A stretch of 64,000 nt of DNA from Micromonospora sp. MA102. GTDB lineage: Bacteria; Actinomycetota; Actinomycetes; Mycobacteriales; Micromonosporaceae. The translations under genes were made by a program, and so were the position numbers. Positions within the stretch are counted from its first letter, which is position 1, and each line of letters starts with the position of its first letter. This document shows, piece by piece, positions 46,363 through 55,488 of this stretch. The stretch lies in assembly GCF_025460765.1 (NCBI RefSeq), contig NZ_JAMWEG010000001.1, positions 620,001-684,000 on the forward strand, written 5' to 3'. The notes under the pieces were generated by a model. That model worked only from the letters and a program-made list of their open reading frames with translations, was not told where the DNA came from and did no database searches.

Positions 46363-47772
46363 GTGGTGAACCCGACGACGACGGCGGCGATCCGGTCGGC
46401 CTGGGCGGCGCTGGGCGGGGACCCGGCCGCCGTGGCGGCGGTGCGGCCGGCCGGCCCGGACGGGGTGCTGCCGGCCCGGCTGCCGGTGACCGACCTGGCC
46501 GTCGCGTGCGTCGCCGCGGCCGGGCTGGCCGCGCTGGAGCTGGCCCGCGCCCGGGGGGCCTCGTCCGCCGACCCGCTGGCCGTGGACAGCCGCGCCGTGG
46601 CGGTCTCCTTCACCAGCGAGCGGCACCTGCGGGTGGACGGGCGGTCGTTCGACGGCTTCGCCCCGCTGTCCCGGTACTGGCCCACCGCCGACGGCTGGGT
46701 GCGTACCCACGCGAACTACCCGCACCACCGGCGGCGGCTGCTGGCCGCGCTCGACCTGAACCCGGAGCGCCCCGACGACGAGGCCCTGGCGGCGGCGGTG
46801 GGCGACCGGCTCGGCGCCCGGCCGGCCGTCGAGGTCGAGGAGCGCGTCACCGCGGCCGGCGGGCTCGCCGTCGCCGCCCGCACACCGGCGGAGTGGGACG
46901 CCCACCCGCAGGCCGCGGCCGTCGCGGCGGAGCCCCTGGTCCGGCTGCGCGCCGACGCTCCGGCGGCGGCCCGACCGGCGCCACCCGCGCCGCCCGGGCT
47001 CCCGGCCGCCGGGGTACGCGTGCTCGACCTGACCCGGGTGATCGCCGGCCCGGTGGCCACCCGGTTCCTCGCCCTGCTCGGCGCCGACGTGCTGCGCGTC
47101 GACTCCCCCGGCCTGCCGGAGCTGGAGCCCCAGCACCTGGACACCGACGCCGGCAAGCGCTCCACCCTGCTCGACCTGGGCCGGGACGCCGACCAGGCCC
47201 GCTTCGCGGGGCTGCTGGCCGACGCCGACGTGGTGGTCACCGGCTACCGGCCGGGGGCACTGGAGCGGTGGGGCCTCTCGCCGGAGGCGCTGCGCCGGCA
47301 CCGCCCCGACCTGGTGGTGGCGCGGCTGTCCGCGTGGGGCGGCACGGGTCCGTGGGCCGGGCGGCGCGGCTTCGACAGCCTCGTGCAGGCCGCCGCCGGC
47401 ATCGCCGTGCTCGAGCGGCGGCCGGACGGCGCACCGGGTGTGCTGCCCGCCCAGGCGCTCGACCACGGCACCGGCTACCTGCTCGCCGCGGCGGTGCTCC
47501 GGGCGCTGGCGCGGCGCGCCCACGAGGGGGGCGCCTGGACCGCCGACCTGTCGCTGGCGGGTACCGCCCGGTGGCTGCGACACGACCTGCCGGCCGGGCC
47601 GGTCACCGCCGCCGCCCCGCCGGACCCCGACCCCTGGTGCGCCGAGCGGGACGCCCCCGCGGGCCGCCTCCGGTACGCGCTGCCGCCGGTCACGCTGCCC
47701 GGCGGCCGGCCGGACTGGGCGAGCCCGCCGACGCGGTGGGGCGCCGACGCGGCGGCCTGGCTGGCCCGCTGA
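46363..47772 (+). CDS. CoA-transferase, CaiB/BaiF (family III)
   Basis: Family III CoA-transferase-like protein of 469 residues. The C-terminal two thirds show the typical VRVLDLTRVIAGPVATRFLALLGADVLRVDSPG, KRSTLLDLGRD, VVTGYRPGALERWGL and VVARLSAWGGTGPWAGRRGFDSLVQAAAGI. The first 190 residues are a less conserved, CaiB-like half. The acid carrying CoA is not assigned with certainty. GATGAT lies 6 bases before the GTG, a weak leaderless candidate. A tiny ORF with a strong ribosome site follows 15 bp after the stop. Confidence 0.88.
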   Translation: MVNPTTTAAIRSAWAALGGDPAAVAAVRPAGPDGVLPARLPVTDLAVACVAAAGLAALELARARGASSADPLAVDSRAVAVSFTSERHLRVDGRSFDGFAPLSRYWPTADGWVRTHANYPHHRRRLLAALDLNPERPDDEALAAAVGDRLGARPAVEVEERVTAAGGLAVAARTPAEWDAHPQAAAVAAEPLVRLRADAPAAARPAPPAPPGLPAAGVRVLDLTRVIAGPVATRFLALLGADVLRVDSPGLPELEPQHLDTDAGKRSTLLDLGRDADQARFAGLLADADVVVTGYRPGALERWGLSPEALRRHRPDLVVARLSAWGGTGPWAGRRGFDSLVQAAAGIAVLERRPDGAPGVLPAQALDHGTGYLLAAAVLRALARRAHEGGAWTADLSLAGTARWLRHDLPAGPVTAAAPPDPDPWCAERDAPAGRLRYALPPVTLPGGRPDWASPPTRWGADAAAWLAR

Positions 47773-47787
47773 GCGGAGGAGGAACCG

Positions 47788-47844
47788 ATGGCGCAGGAAC
47801 CGCCCGAGCTGGTGGTGCCCCACGCGGACGGCGGGCGGGACTGA
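47788..47844 (+). CDS. Possible 18-residue micro-ORF
   Basis: ATG at 47788 has an excellent GGAGGAGG site 4-5 bases upstream and encodes MAQEPPELVVPHADGGRD before TGA. It would be co-transcribed with the CoA-transferase gene. No function can be assigned; it could be a real microprotein or a gene remnant. Confidence 0.35.
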   Translation: MAQEPPELVVPHADGGRD

Positions 47845-47852
47845 CCCGCCGG

Positions 47853-48446
47853 TCAGCGCGCCAGCACGAGCCTCCGCAGCTCGGTGTCGAGGGTGGCCGC
47901 GTCCACCCCGCCCGGCCAGCCGCGCAGCAGCGCGCCGCCCTTGGCGACGACCACCACGGCCGGAGGTTCGCGGACCGCGTACGACCGCCAGATCGTGCCG
48001 TCGGCGTCGAGCACGACCGGGTACCCGACCCGGTGCTCCCGCAGGTAGCGCTGGACGTCCTCGGGCTTGTCCTCGGCGGCCACCCCGACGAGGACGACCT
48101 CGTCGGAGTGGCGGCGGGCCAGCTCGCTCAGGGCGGCCTGCCGGTCGGCGCAGAGCGTGCACCAGGAGGCGAAGAAGACCAGCACGACCGGACGGTCGGC
48201 CCACAGCTCGGCGAGGGCGACCGGGCTGCCGTCGGTGAGCGCGCCGGTGACGGCCGGCGCGCCGGGCGCCCCGGACGGCGCCGGCCGCAGCGCCAGGTCC
48301 GCCGGCGCCGGGCCGGGCAGCGCCGCGGCCCCACCGGCCACCGGCGCGGGCGGGGCGTGCGCCTCGTCACCGCCGGAGCAGCCGGTCGCCGCGAGCGCCG
48401 CCGCCAGCGCGACGGCGGCCAGCCGGACGGCGTACCCCCGGGTCAC
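47853..48446 (-). CDS. TlpA-like thioredoxin-fold lipoprotein
   Basis: Membrane-anchored extracytoplasmic thiol-disulfide protein of 197 residues. A lipoprotein signal (ALAATGCSGG, Cys23) and Ala/Pro-rich linker precede an AhpC/TlpA-type domain with FFASWCTLCADRQ (Cys96, Cys99), VVLVGVAAED and the cis-Pro region REPPAVVVV. The GTG overlaps the upstream lipoprotein stop as GTGA, so the two genes form a coupled pair. It probably reduces or isomerises exported proteins; the partner is unknown. Confidence 0.87.
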   Translation of the reverse strand: MTRGYAVRLAAVALAAALAATGCSGGDEAHAPPAPVAGGAAALPGPAPADLALRPAPSGAPGAPAVTGALTDGSPVALAELWADRPVVLVFFASWCTLCADRQAALSELARRHSDEVVLVGVAAEDKPEDVQRYLREHRVGYPVVLDADGTIWRSYAVREPPAVVVVAKGGALLRGWPGGVDAATLDTELRRLVLAR

Positions 48447-48874
48447 GACGGCACCACCGCGACCAGCGCCGGTCCCTCGCTGTCGTTCGGGGTGAGGTCG
48501 ACCGGCGGGTGGCCGTCCACGACCAGCCGGTAGGCGTCCCGCGCGGCCAGGTCGACCGGCACGGCGAACTCGCAGTACGTCGGCACGCGCGTCACCTCCA
48601 GGTCCTCGGCGAAGGTCGCCACCGACCGGCCCGGGGACAGCGACCCCTCGGCGAGCGTCCGGCCGCCGATGTCGACCACCTGGAACGGGGCCCGGTTGTG
48701 GAAGTGCGTGTAGGGGCCGGTGCCGGCGCACTCGACGCCCGCCGGCCGGATGTTGATGTCCCGGACGAGCACCCGCACGGTCATCGCCTTCCGGGCCTCC
48801 TCGGCGTCACCGCACGCGGCCAGCGCGCCGGTGAGCAGCGACGGCAGCACGAGCGCTGCCAGCAGGCGCCGCAT
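48443..48874 (-). CDS. Small lipoprotein of unknown function, paired with TlpA-like protein
   Basis: The lipobox is LAACGD (Cys21) in this 143-residue protein. The exported part is a likely beta-sandwich (VRVLVRDINIRPAGVEC, THFHNRAPFQVVDIGG, VPTYCEFAVPVDLA) with two further cysteines that could form a disulfide and be served by the adjoining thioredoxin-like protein. The ATG at 48874 follows AGGAGGA. I do not recognise the family. Confidence 0.8.
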   Translation of the reverse strand: MRRLLAALVLPSLLTGALAACGDAEEARKAMTVRVLVRDINIRPAGVECAGTGPYTHFHNRAPFQVVDIGGRTLAEGSLSPGRSVATFAEDLEVTRVPTYCEFAVPVDLAARDAYRLVVDGHPPVDLTPNDSEGPALVAVVPS

Positions 48875-48903
48875 CTGTCCTCCTGGGCGTTCGGGGGTGG
48901 TGC

Positions 48904-48939
48904 CCGGGGCGGTGCGGCACGCGGGCCGCACCGCCCCGG
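48904..48939 (-). terminator. Terminator of M6 protease gene
   Basis: A 15-bp perfect stem (48904-48918 with 48925-48939) and 6-base loop lie just downstream of the M6 stop and upstream of the lipoprotein ribosome site. Confidence 0.8.
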
Positions 48940-48945
48940 ACGGGG

Positions 48946-51003
48946 TCAGCCGAGCTGCGCGCGGGGCCGCTCGACCCGGCACTGGCTGGTCACCGTCCTG
49001 CTCGGGTCGCTCTCCGAGGTGGCGGTGAGCGTCACCAGGGTGGTCGCGGCCGCGCCGGAGCCGGCGCCGACCGAGACGGCCACCGGGGTGCTGGCCCCGA
49101 ACTCGGCCGTGGCCAGCTCGTTCGGCAGCTCCACCCGCCAGCCCTGGCCCGCGACCGTCGCCGAGAGCCGGTAGACGTCGGAGCGCAGGTACGCCCCGGC
49201 GTCCTCCGGGTGCGGCTGCCCGCCGGCCACGTACGTCCCGGTGTTGGTCAGGTCGAACGTGCAGGTGGCGCCCTTGCCGGTGGGCTTGCCGTGGGTCACC
49301 AGGTGGCCCTTGGACAGCGCCACCCCGTGCACGCTCGGCCCGGCGCCGTCCAGCGACCGCACGGCCACCGTGTACGACAGCACCCCGTCGTCGTCCCGGC
49401 GCAGGTTGAGCACGTAGAAGTGCAGCCGGTTGGCCTCGTCCACGTACTCGTACTCGCTGCCCGAGTTGGCCCCGGCGTGGAACAGCGCGTCGGACAGCTG
49501 CCGGTAGTCACCCATGGTGATCTTCTGCGGGGTGCCGTTCGGCTGGTAGAAGTCGACCATGTCGATGTCCTGCGGGTTGGCGTCGACCACCCACACGAAC
49601 GGCGCGCTGTCGGTGTTCTTGGTCTTGCTGATCAGCACGCCGTTGTCCGGGGTGAACGAGTCCGCGCCCAGCCGGTCGACGACCTCGACGGTGTAGTTGT
49701 TGTACCGGCCGCCGTCGCAGAGCGGGTCGGTGGTGACGCTGCACGCCGGCGCGCGGTCGGCGTTCATCGCGATGTTGAGACCGGTCAGCCCGCCCGGGCC
49801 GGCGTCCACGGCGCGGGCGGTCACGTCGGCGACCACCATCCCCGACGTGGCCAGGCCCTCCCGGGACAGCCGCAGCACGTGCTCCTCACCGAGCAGCCCG
49901 ATCTTCAGCTTGTCCCTCAGCATGTGCAGCGACCCCATCGAGCCGCCGTTGACCGGCGGGATCTGCCAGCGGGTGTGCGGCCCGCCCGGCCCGTTGAACG
50001 ACCCGCGCGACATCATGCTCCAGATGCCGGTGTACGCGCGGCGCAACGGTGTGCCGTACGGGTTGTTGTAGTTGTCGCCGATGCTCAGCAGGTGGCTCAG
50101 CTCGTGGGCGTACACGCCCTGGCCGGAGCTCTCCGCCTGGGTGGACGAGCCGCCGCCGGCGTTCGGCCAGATGGTGGCGGCCGCCTTCCAGGACGTCCAC
50201 TCGACGTACCGGGTCTTCGCGTAGTTGGGCAGGGCGGGGTCCGGCGGGCCCCACGCGTCCGGCACGTCCTCCTTGGTCTGGAACATCATCTGGCCGAACT
50301 CCTGCCAGGTGGACGACTCGTCCTGGCCGGCCGAGAGGATGAAGACCAGCTCGAAGCTGTCGGCCACGGCGTCGCCGACCGCCGCGCGCCAGGCGCCCAG
50401 CCCGTCGGTGCGGATGTTCTTGGCGCAGGTCTCCCCGGCCGGGCAGGCCCCGGGGTTGAAGCCGTTGTCGATGCCGTACTGGTAGGACTTCGCCGGCATC
50501 TCGTACGGGCCGAAGCCGCTGAGGTCCACCCCGTACCGGCCGTTGGAGTCCTGCATCCAGTACTCGTGCAGGGTGTGCCCCCGGTTCAGGTCGCCCGGCT
50601 TGTTGAGGAAGTCGGTGTAGAACGACGCGACCTGGTTGCGGGGCACGTTCGCGGCGGTCGCCTGCGGGTTGCCGAAGACCGTCGAGCCGGCCGGCTGGGT
50701 GATGACGAACGGCTGGTCCACGTAGTCCAGCGTGACCAGCGCGATCTTGAAGTTGCGGACCGACCCGCGCACCGTCGGGTCGGACCAGTCGCGGCCCGGC
50801 ACCTGCCGGTAGTCGTCCCAGGTCATCGTGTCCGGGTTCTGCCAGCGCTGGGGGTCGAGCGGCTGGAACGGGGCGGGCCCGCCCGGCGGGCCGTCCGGTG
50901 CGGCGGCGGCCGGGCCGGCGGAGCCGGTCGCGACCAGGACGGTCGTGACGGCGGCGGCCAGCACCGAGCGCCACGCCGCACGCCTGGTGAGCAGAAGGCG
51001 CAT
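48946..51003 (-). CDS. Secreted M6-family (immune inhibitor A-type) metalloprotease
   Basis: Extracellular zinc protease of 685 residues with a signal peptide (about 1-33). The early part has the M6 pattern (FKIALVTLDYVDQPFVITQPA). The zinc site is HELSHLLSIGD (His300, Glu301, His304), followed by the usual Gly/Asp and a GIWSMMSRGSFNGPGGPH region. The C-terminal 180 residues form a beta-rich domain. The ATG follows AGGTGA. It has its own promoter and terminator. Confidence 0.92.
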   Translation of the reverse strand: MRLLLTRRAAWRSVLAAAVTTVLVATGSAGPAAAAPDGPPGGPAPFQPLDPQRWQNPDTMTWDDYRQVPGRDWSDPTVRGSVRNFKIALVTLDYVDQPFVITQPAGSTVFGNPQATAANVPRNQVASFYTDFLNKPGDLNRGHTLHEYWMQDSNGRYGVDLSGFGPYEMPAKSYQYGIDNGFNPGACPAGETCAKNIRTDGLGAWRAAVGDAVADSFELVFILSAGQDESSTWQEFGQMMFQTKEDVPDAWGPPDPALPNYAKTRYVEWTSWKAAATIWPNAGGGSSTQAESSGQGVYAHELSHLLSIGDNYNNPYGTPLRRAYTGIWSMMSRGSFNGPGGPHTRWQIPPVNGGSMGSLHMLRDKLKIGLLGEEHVLRLSREGLATSGMVVADVTARAVDAGPGGLTGLNIAMNADRAPACSVTTDPLCDGGRYNNYTVEVVDRLGADSFTPDNGVLISKTKNTDSAPFVWVVDANPQDIDMVDFYQPNGTPQKITMGDYRQLSDALFHAGANSGSEYEYVDEANRLHFYVLNLRRDDDGVLSYTVAVRSLDGAGPSVHGVALSKGHLVTHGKPTGKGATCTFDLTNTGTYVAGGQPHPEDAGAYLRSDVYRLSATVAGQGWRVELPNELATAEFGASTPVAVSVGAGSGAAATTLVTLTATSESDPSRTVTSQCRVERPRAQLG

Positions 51004-51084
51004 GGAGTCACCTCTCAGGTCCGGGCGGAGGGGGCGGGGTGCTCAGGGGGCGCTCACCCGTCCGCATTGATCACGCCCGATCTG

Positions 51085-51114
51085 ACCCTAGGAGCCGGCC
51101 GGCGCGGCGGTCAC
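51085..51114 (-). promoter_or_regulatory. Promoter of M6 protease gene
   Basis: On the minus strand GTGACC (51109-51114), 18 bp, TAGGGT (51085-51090); the leader would be about 75 nt. Confidence 0.45.
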
Positions 51115-51164
51115 CGTGCAGATGTCGGCAGGTGGCCCGGCGACTTCCGACACGTGCAGGACGG

Positions 51165-52067
51165 TCACGCCGCGGGCACCGGACCGGCGGCGGCCCGCTC
51201 GGCCCGCCGCAGGTCGCGGCACAGCCGCTCCTCCAGCTCGGGCGGCAGCGCGCCGCGCGGCGGCCGGCACGGGCCGCCGTACCGGCCGGCCAGGCCCATG
51301 GCCAGCTTCACCGCCTGCACCGCCTCGGTCCGGGCGCCCCAGCCGAGCAGGGGGTGCAACCGGGCGTAGAGCGGCAGCGCGGCGGCCAGGTCCCGGGCCG
51401 CGCAGAGCCGGTGCAGGCGCAGGCAGAGCCGGGGCAGGGCGTTGGGGCAGCGGGCGAGCCACCCGGTGGCGCCGCACACGGTCAGCTCCAGCAGCACGTC
51501 GTCGGCGCCGGCCAGCACGTCCAGGTGCGGGCAGAGGTCCCGGATCCGGTGCAGCCGGCGGACGTCGTCCTCCCGTACCGCCACCACGCCGTCGGTCTCG
51601 GCGACCCGGGCCAGCAGGTCCGGCGTGAGGTCCAGGGTGGTCTCGGCCGGATCGCGGCACACCACCACCGGCAGCCCGACGGCGGCCACCTCGCGGTAGT
51701 GGGCGACCACCTCGGCGGGGCCGCCCGGGTAGCCGACCGGCGGCGGGGCGAGCACCGCCTGCGCCCCGGCGGCCCGCGCCTGCTCGGCCCAGTGGCGCGC
51801 CTGCCGGCTGCCGTACCCCCCGACGGCCGGCAGCACCGCGCAGCCGGGCGGCGCGGCCTCCACGGCGGCGCGGACCGCGTCGGCGCGCTCCCCCTCGGAC
51901 AGTGCCGGGTACTCCCCCAGCGGGCCGCACGGGGTCACGCCCCGGCAGCCGGCGTCGCCGAGCCAGCGCACGTGCTCCTGGAGCCGGTCGTAGTCGACGG
52001 AGAGGTCGTTCCGGAACGGCGTGGGGAGGGCGACGACGACACCCTGCCAGGGCCTGGTTGCGGCCAC
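51165..52067 (-). CDS. DapA-family (DHDPS/NAL fold) protein lacking the Schiff-base lysine
   Basis: The fold of the dihydrodipicolinate synthase family is clear in this 300-residue protein (GVVVALPTPFRNDLSVDYDRL, GCRGVTPCGPLGEYPALSEGER, TLDLTPDLLARVAETDGVVAVREDD). Key positions are changed: the catalytic lysine is Arg165 (AVRED for GIKE/D), the tyrosine of YNVP is Cys137 (CRDP), and the TT pair is Pro49-Leu50. Normal aldolase or dehydratase chemistry is therefore unlikely. GTG 52067 is chosen to match the family N-terminus. It is divergent from a PucR regulator that may control it. Confidence 0.83.
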   Translation of the reverse strand: MAATRPWQGVVVALPTPFRNDLSVDYDRLQEHVRWLGDAGCRGVTPCGPLGEYPALSEGERADAVRAAVEAAPPGCAVLPAVGGYGSRQARHWAEQARAAGAQAVLAPPPVGYPGGPAEVVAHYREVAAVGLPVVVCRDPAETTLDLTPDLLARVAETDGVVAVREDDVRRLHRIRDLCPHLDVLAGADDVLLELTVCGATGWLARCPNALPRLCLRLHRLCAARDLAAALPLYARLHPLLGWGARTEAVQAVKLAMGLAGRYGGPCRPPRGALPPELEERLCRDLRRAERAAAGPVPAA

Positions 52068-52296
52068 GACGGTGTTCCCTTCTCGGCGGGACCCGGCCCC
52101 GCACACGTTAGGGGCGTGTCGGCCGGCGGTCTTCCGACAGATGCCGGAACCCCGCCGCCCCGGGAGGTACGGCTGTCGCGGGGTATTGCGCGCCCGCCAA
52201 CATCATCGGAAGGTAGGCCGAGGGTCCTACCAGCACACGTCCGGCCCGCGCCGTGCGGGGACCCCGCCGGGACCCGGGCCGGTCCGGGGGAAGCGC

Positions 52297-53529
52297 ATGC
52301 GCATGGAGCTGCAACGCATCGTCGATCGGGTCGCGGCGCGGGTGAAGCGTCCGGCCCTCATCGAGGACCGGCGCCAGCGCGTCGTCGTCTACAGCGAACA
52401 CACCGGGGTGATCGACGGGGTGCGCCGCAGTTCGATCCTGCGCCGGCACACCACGCCCGAGGTGATCGCCTGGGCCCGGGAGATCGGCATCATGGAGGCC
52501 CGGCAGCCCGTGCGTACCCCGGCCCGCCCCGACCTGGACCTGCTCCCCCGGGTCTGCGTGCCGATCCGGCACCAGGACCTGCTGCTGGGCTTCGTCTGGT
52601 TCATCGACGCGGCCGACGGGATGAGCGACGAGGACATCTCGGTGGTGACCGAGGCGATGCCCGACCTGTCGCTCGCCCTCTACCGGGAGAACCTGCTCGG
52701 CGAGCTGACCTCGCAGCGGGAGGCGGAGGCGACAAGGACGCTGCTGGTCGAGTCCCCGGAGGCCCGCCGGGAGGCCGTCCGGTCGCTGCTGACCGACGGC
52801 GTGGTGGCCCGCGACGGCCAGGTCACGGCGCTTGTCGCCCAGCTCGCGGTGGCCCGGGACGAGGTGCTCGACGACGCGGCCCGGGTCGCCCTGGAGCACG
52901 CGCTGGTCGCCACCCGGCAGTGGGTGGGTTCCCGCGAGACCCTGCACCTGGTCCGGCACGACCACGGGGTGCTGCTGCTGTGCGGCGGCCGGGCCACCGG
53001 CCGGGTGGCGGCGGAGGACGCGGCCGCGCACCTCGACCAGGCCCTGCGGGCGGCGACCCGGGGGCTGGCGTCGGTGAGCCGTACGGTGCTCGGGGTCGGC
53101 GACGGCCGGCCCCGGCTGTACGACAGCCTGCTGTCCTACGAGGAGGCGTTCCAGGCGGCCCGGGTCGGCCTGCAACTGCCCGTCCTCGGCCCGGTGGTGC
53201 CCTGGGCCGACCTGGGCATCTACCGGCTGCTGTCCGGGGTGGACGCCGGGCACCTGGACGTCGCGCGGGTGCACCCGGGGCTGGGCCGGCTGCTCGGCGA
53301 CGAGGCGCACCAGGTGCTGCTGGAGACCCTGGAGGCGTACCTGGACCTGGCCGGCAACGCCCACGCCACCGCCGAGCGGCTGCGCCTGCACCGGACGACG
53401 CTGTACTACCGGCTGCAACGGGTGGAGCTGCTCGCCGGGACCGACCTGAAGGACGGCAACGAGCGGCTCTGCCTGCACCTGGCGCTGAAGCTGGGCCGGC
53501 TCACGGGCCGGTACCAGCCGGCCCGGTAG
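52297..53529 (+). CDS. PucR-family transcriptional regulator
   Basis: DNA-binding regulator of 410 residues: an N-terminal sensor-like region (about 1-130), a central GGDEF-like domain, and the typical C-terminal PucR helix-turn-helix (LETLEAYLDLAGNAHATAERLRLHRTTLYYRLQRVELLAG). Members often control nitrogen or amino-acid catabolism. ATG 52297 is the first in-frame ATG after a GGGGGAA run, with a second ATG two codons on. It shares a 229-bp divergent promoter region with the DapA-like gene. Confidence 0.9.
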   Translation: MRMELQRIVDRVAARVKRPALIEDRRQRVVVYSEHTGVIDGVRRSSILRRHTTPEVIAWAREIGIMEARQPVRTPARPDLDLLPRVCVPIRHQDLLLGFVWFIDAADGMSDEDISVVTEAMPDLSLALYRENLLGELTSQREAEATRTLLVESPEARREAVRSLLTDGVVARDGQVTALVAQLAVARDEVLDDAARVALEHALVATRQWVGSRETLHLVRHDHGVLLLCGGRATGRVAAEDAAAHLDQALRAATRGLASVSRTVLGVGDGRPRLYDSLLSYEEAFQAARVGLQLPVLGPVVPWADLGIYRLLSGVDAGHLDVARVHPGLGRLLGDEAHQVLLETLEAYLDLAGNAHATAERLRLHRTTLYYRLQRVELLAGTDLKDGNERLCLHLALKLGRLTGRYQPAR

Positions 53530-53565
53530 CCGGGGCGGGGCGACGTCGTCGGCGCCCCGCCCCGG
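53530..53565. terminator. Bidirectional terminator
   Basis: A 12-bp perfect stem (53530-53541 with 53554-53565) and 12-base loop lie between the convergent PucR and X-Pro peptidase genes. Confidence 0.78.
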
Positions 53566-53571
53566 ACTCTC

Positions 53572-55488
53572 CTACAGACCGGCGGCCGCCGCGGCGGCCC
53601 GGCCGCCGACCACCGGCAGGGTGATCCGGCTGCGATCGAAGTGGACGGTGATGTGGGCCCGGTTCTGCCTGGCCCGGCTGCTGTAGCCGGAGTACGAGCC
53701 GAGCAGGACCACGCCGATCTGGTGACCGGCGGCGAAGACGTAGTCCTCGGGGAGCAGGTTCAGGTCGACCGCGGTCTTCCGCCCGGGCACCAGCGGCGTC
53801 GACACCGACCGGGAGTCGAGGTTGAGGCCGTCGATGATCCCCTTGGTGACCAGTTCCTGCGGGTTGGTCGCGACGGTCTTCTCCGTCTTCCGGTAGCAGG
53901 CGTCCTCGGTGAAGCCGCCCCAGGTCGCCGTCGCGCCCCAGCAGTCCTCCTCGGTCAGCGTCCGGATGCCGTCGCCGCTGGTGCTGAACCGGGGGCGGGT
54001 GCCGTAGTCGACGAGGAGTCCGGCGAAGCTGGTGTCCTCCCCGTCGACGGTGGCGTTGATCTTCACGACCGGGGTGCCCGAGAGGTGCAGCGGCGCCGCC
54101 AGCGGCCCGGAGAGGAACACCAGGCGGTTGTCGGTGTTGGCCGCCGGGTCCGACGGGTGCCGGACGGCGTTGGCGGCCGTCATGGTCGGGGTGTCCTGGA
54201 AGGTCGCCGACGCGTTGCCGGGGCCGGAGCGGAGGGCGAGCCCACCGACGTTCCCGTCCGCCGGCGCGCGGAGGAACACCTGGGTCGGCCGGGCGTCCGG
54301 CAGCGGCCAGGCACGCGCGGTCTCCCAGACGTCCGGGGAACGCTCGATGTCGACGGTTGGCTCTCGCATGATCCCGTTGTCGAGGCCCTGGAGCCAGTTG
54401 TCGAACCAGCGGTGCAGGGTGTCCACCCAGGCGCTCCGCCGGAAGTCGAACGGGTCGACGTGGCCGGTGCCGGTCAGCCACAGCTTGCGGGGCACGCCCT
54501 GCTCGCCCAGCGCGGCCCACCACTTGCTGAAGTGGTCCGGCCGGACGTTGTCGTCGTTGATGCCGTGCACCACGAAGACGCTGGCCCGGACCCGGTCGGC
54601 GTGCGGCACGTAGTCCCGCTCCGCCCAGAAGTCGTTGTAGTCACCGGTGACGTCGTCGCCGCCCTCCCCGAGGGCGGTCCGCACCGGCGCGCAGTAGGCC
54701 CGGCGGGCCGGGTTGGTGACCGTGTTCGCGAGGCTGCCCGAGTAGTTGTTCGCCCGGGTGACGAGGCCGTTGCTCCGGGAGTAGTCGTACCAGCTGGAGA
54801 TGGCCGAGATGGGCACGATCGTGGTCAGCCCGGGTACGCCGCTGGCCGCGGCGGCGTTGGCCAGCGTGCCGTCGTACGACTTGCCGATCATGCCGGTCCG
54901 GCCGTTGTGCCAGTCCGCCACGACCGTCCGGCCGGCGGCGTCGACGCCCGCCCTGCGCCCGTTGAGCCAGTCGATGGCGGTGGGCGCGCTGATGTTGTCG
55001 GCCCGGCCGCCGGTCACCGGGCAGCCGGTCGAGTTGTTCGTGCCGATCATGTCGAGCAGGACCACCGCGTAGCCGCGCGGCACGAAGTAGTTGTCGTAGA
55101 ACAGCGGCCACGTGTCGTTCAGCCCGTCGCCGTCGACGTCGGCCTTGCACTCGCTCTCGTTGCCCCGGCAGACCGTCGAGTAGTACGGGCTGGCGTCCAT
55201 CACCACCGGCACCTTGAGGCCGTTCTCGCTGGCCCGAGGCCGGATGATGTCCATGGCCACGACGTCGCGGGCGCCGTCGCCGTCGGTGTCCACGTCCGAG
55301 GTGACGAAGATCCGTTCCCGGACGGCATCGGCGTAGCCGAACACCGGTTGGGTGACGCCGTCCTCGACCACGAGCCGGGGGCGCTCGTTCGCGCCCGGCC
55401 GGGCCAGCGCGCCGGTCGCCGGCAGGCCGGTGACCGCGATCGCCAGGGCCACCACCGAGGCCCGCCAGGCATGTCTTCCGCTTCGCAT
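53572..55488 (-). CDS. Secreted Xaa-Pro dipeptidyl-peptidase (CocE/NonD, S15 family)
   Basis: Exported serine peptidase of 638 residues. The signal peptide is about 1-30 (ending ALA). The alpha/beta-hydrolase part has GMIGKSYDGTLANAAA with nucleophile Ser204, the acid near HGINDDNVRPDH and the histidine in GTGHVDPFD. The C-terminal jelly-roll (about 430-638) is typical of S15/CocE enzymes. DVDTDGDGARD suggests a bound calcium. It probably removes X-Pro dipeptides from peptides made by the other secreted proteases. The ATG at 55488 follows GGAGGAG. Confidence 0.92.
   Translation of the reverse strand: MRSGRHAWRASVVALAIAVTGLPATGALARPGANERPRLVVEDGVTQPVFGYADAVRERIFVTSDVDTDGDGARDVVAMDIIRPRASENGLKVPVVMDASPYYSTVCRGNESECKADVDGDGLNDTWPLFYDNYFVPRGYAVVLLDMIGTNNSTGCPVTGGRADNISAPTAIDWLNGRRAGVDAAGRTVVADWHNGRTGMIGKSYDGTLANAAAASGVPGLTTIVPISAISSWYDYSRSNGLVTRANNYSGSLANTVTNPARRAYCAPVRTALGEGGDDVTGDYNDFWAERDYVPHADRVRASVFVVHGINDDNVRPDHFSKWWAALGEQGVPRKLWLTGTGHVDPFDFRRSAWVDTLHRWFDNWLQGLDNGIMREPTVDIERSPDVWETARAWPLPDARPTQVFLRAPADGNVGGLALRSGPGNASATFQDTPTMTAANAVRHPSDPAANTDNRLVFLSGPLAAPLHLSGTPVVKINATVDGEDTSFAGLLVDYGTRPRFSTSGDGIRTLTEEDCWGATATWGGFTEDACYRKTEKTVATNPQELVTKGIIDGLNLDSRSVSTPLVPGRKTAVDLNLLPEDYVFAAGHQIGVVLLGSYSGYSSRARQNRAHITVHFDRSRITLPVVGGRAAAAAAGL

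Noticed and set aside
43843..48204. Antisense open frame of 1453 codons on the minus strand
   Set aside because: It runs opposite the PBP and CoA-transferase genes and encodes Arg/Gly/Ala-rich low-complexity sequence; a typical shadow frame at this GC content.
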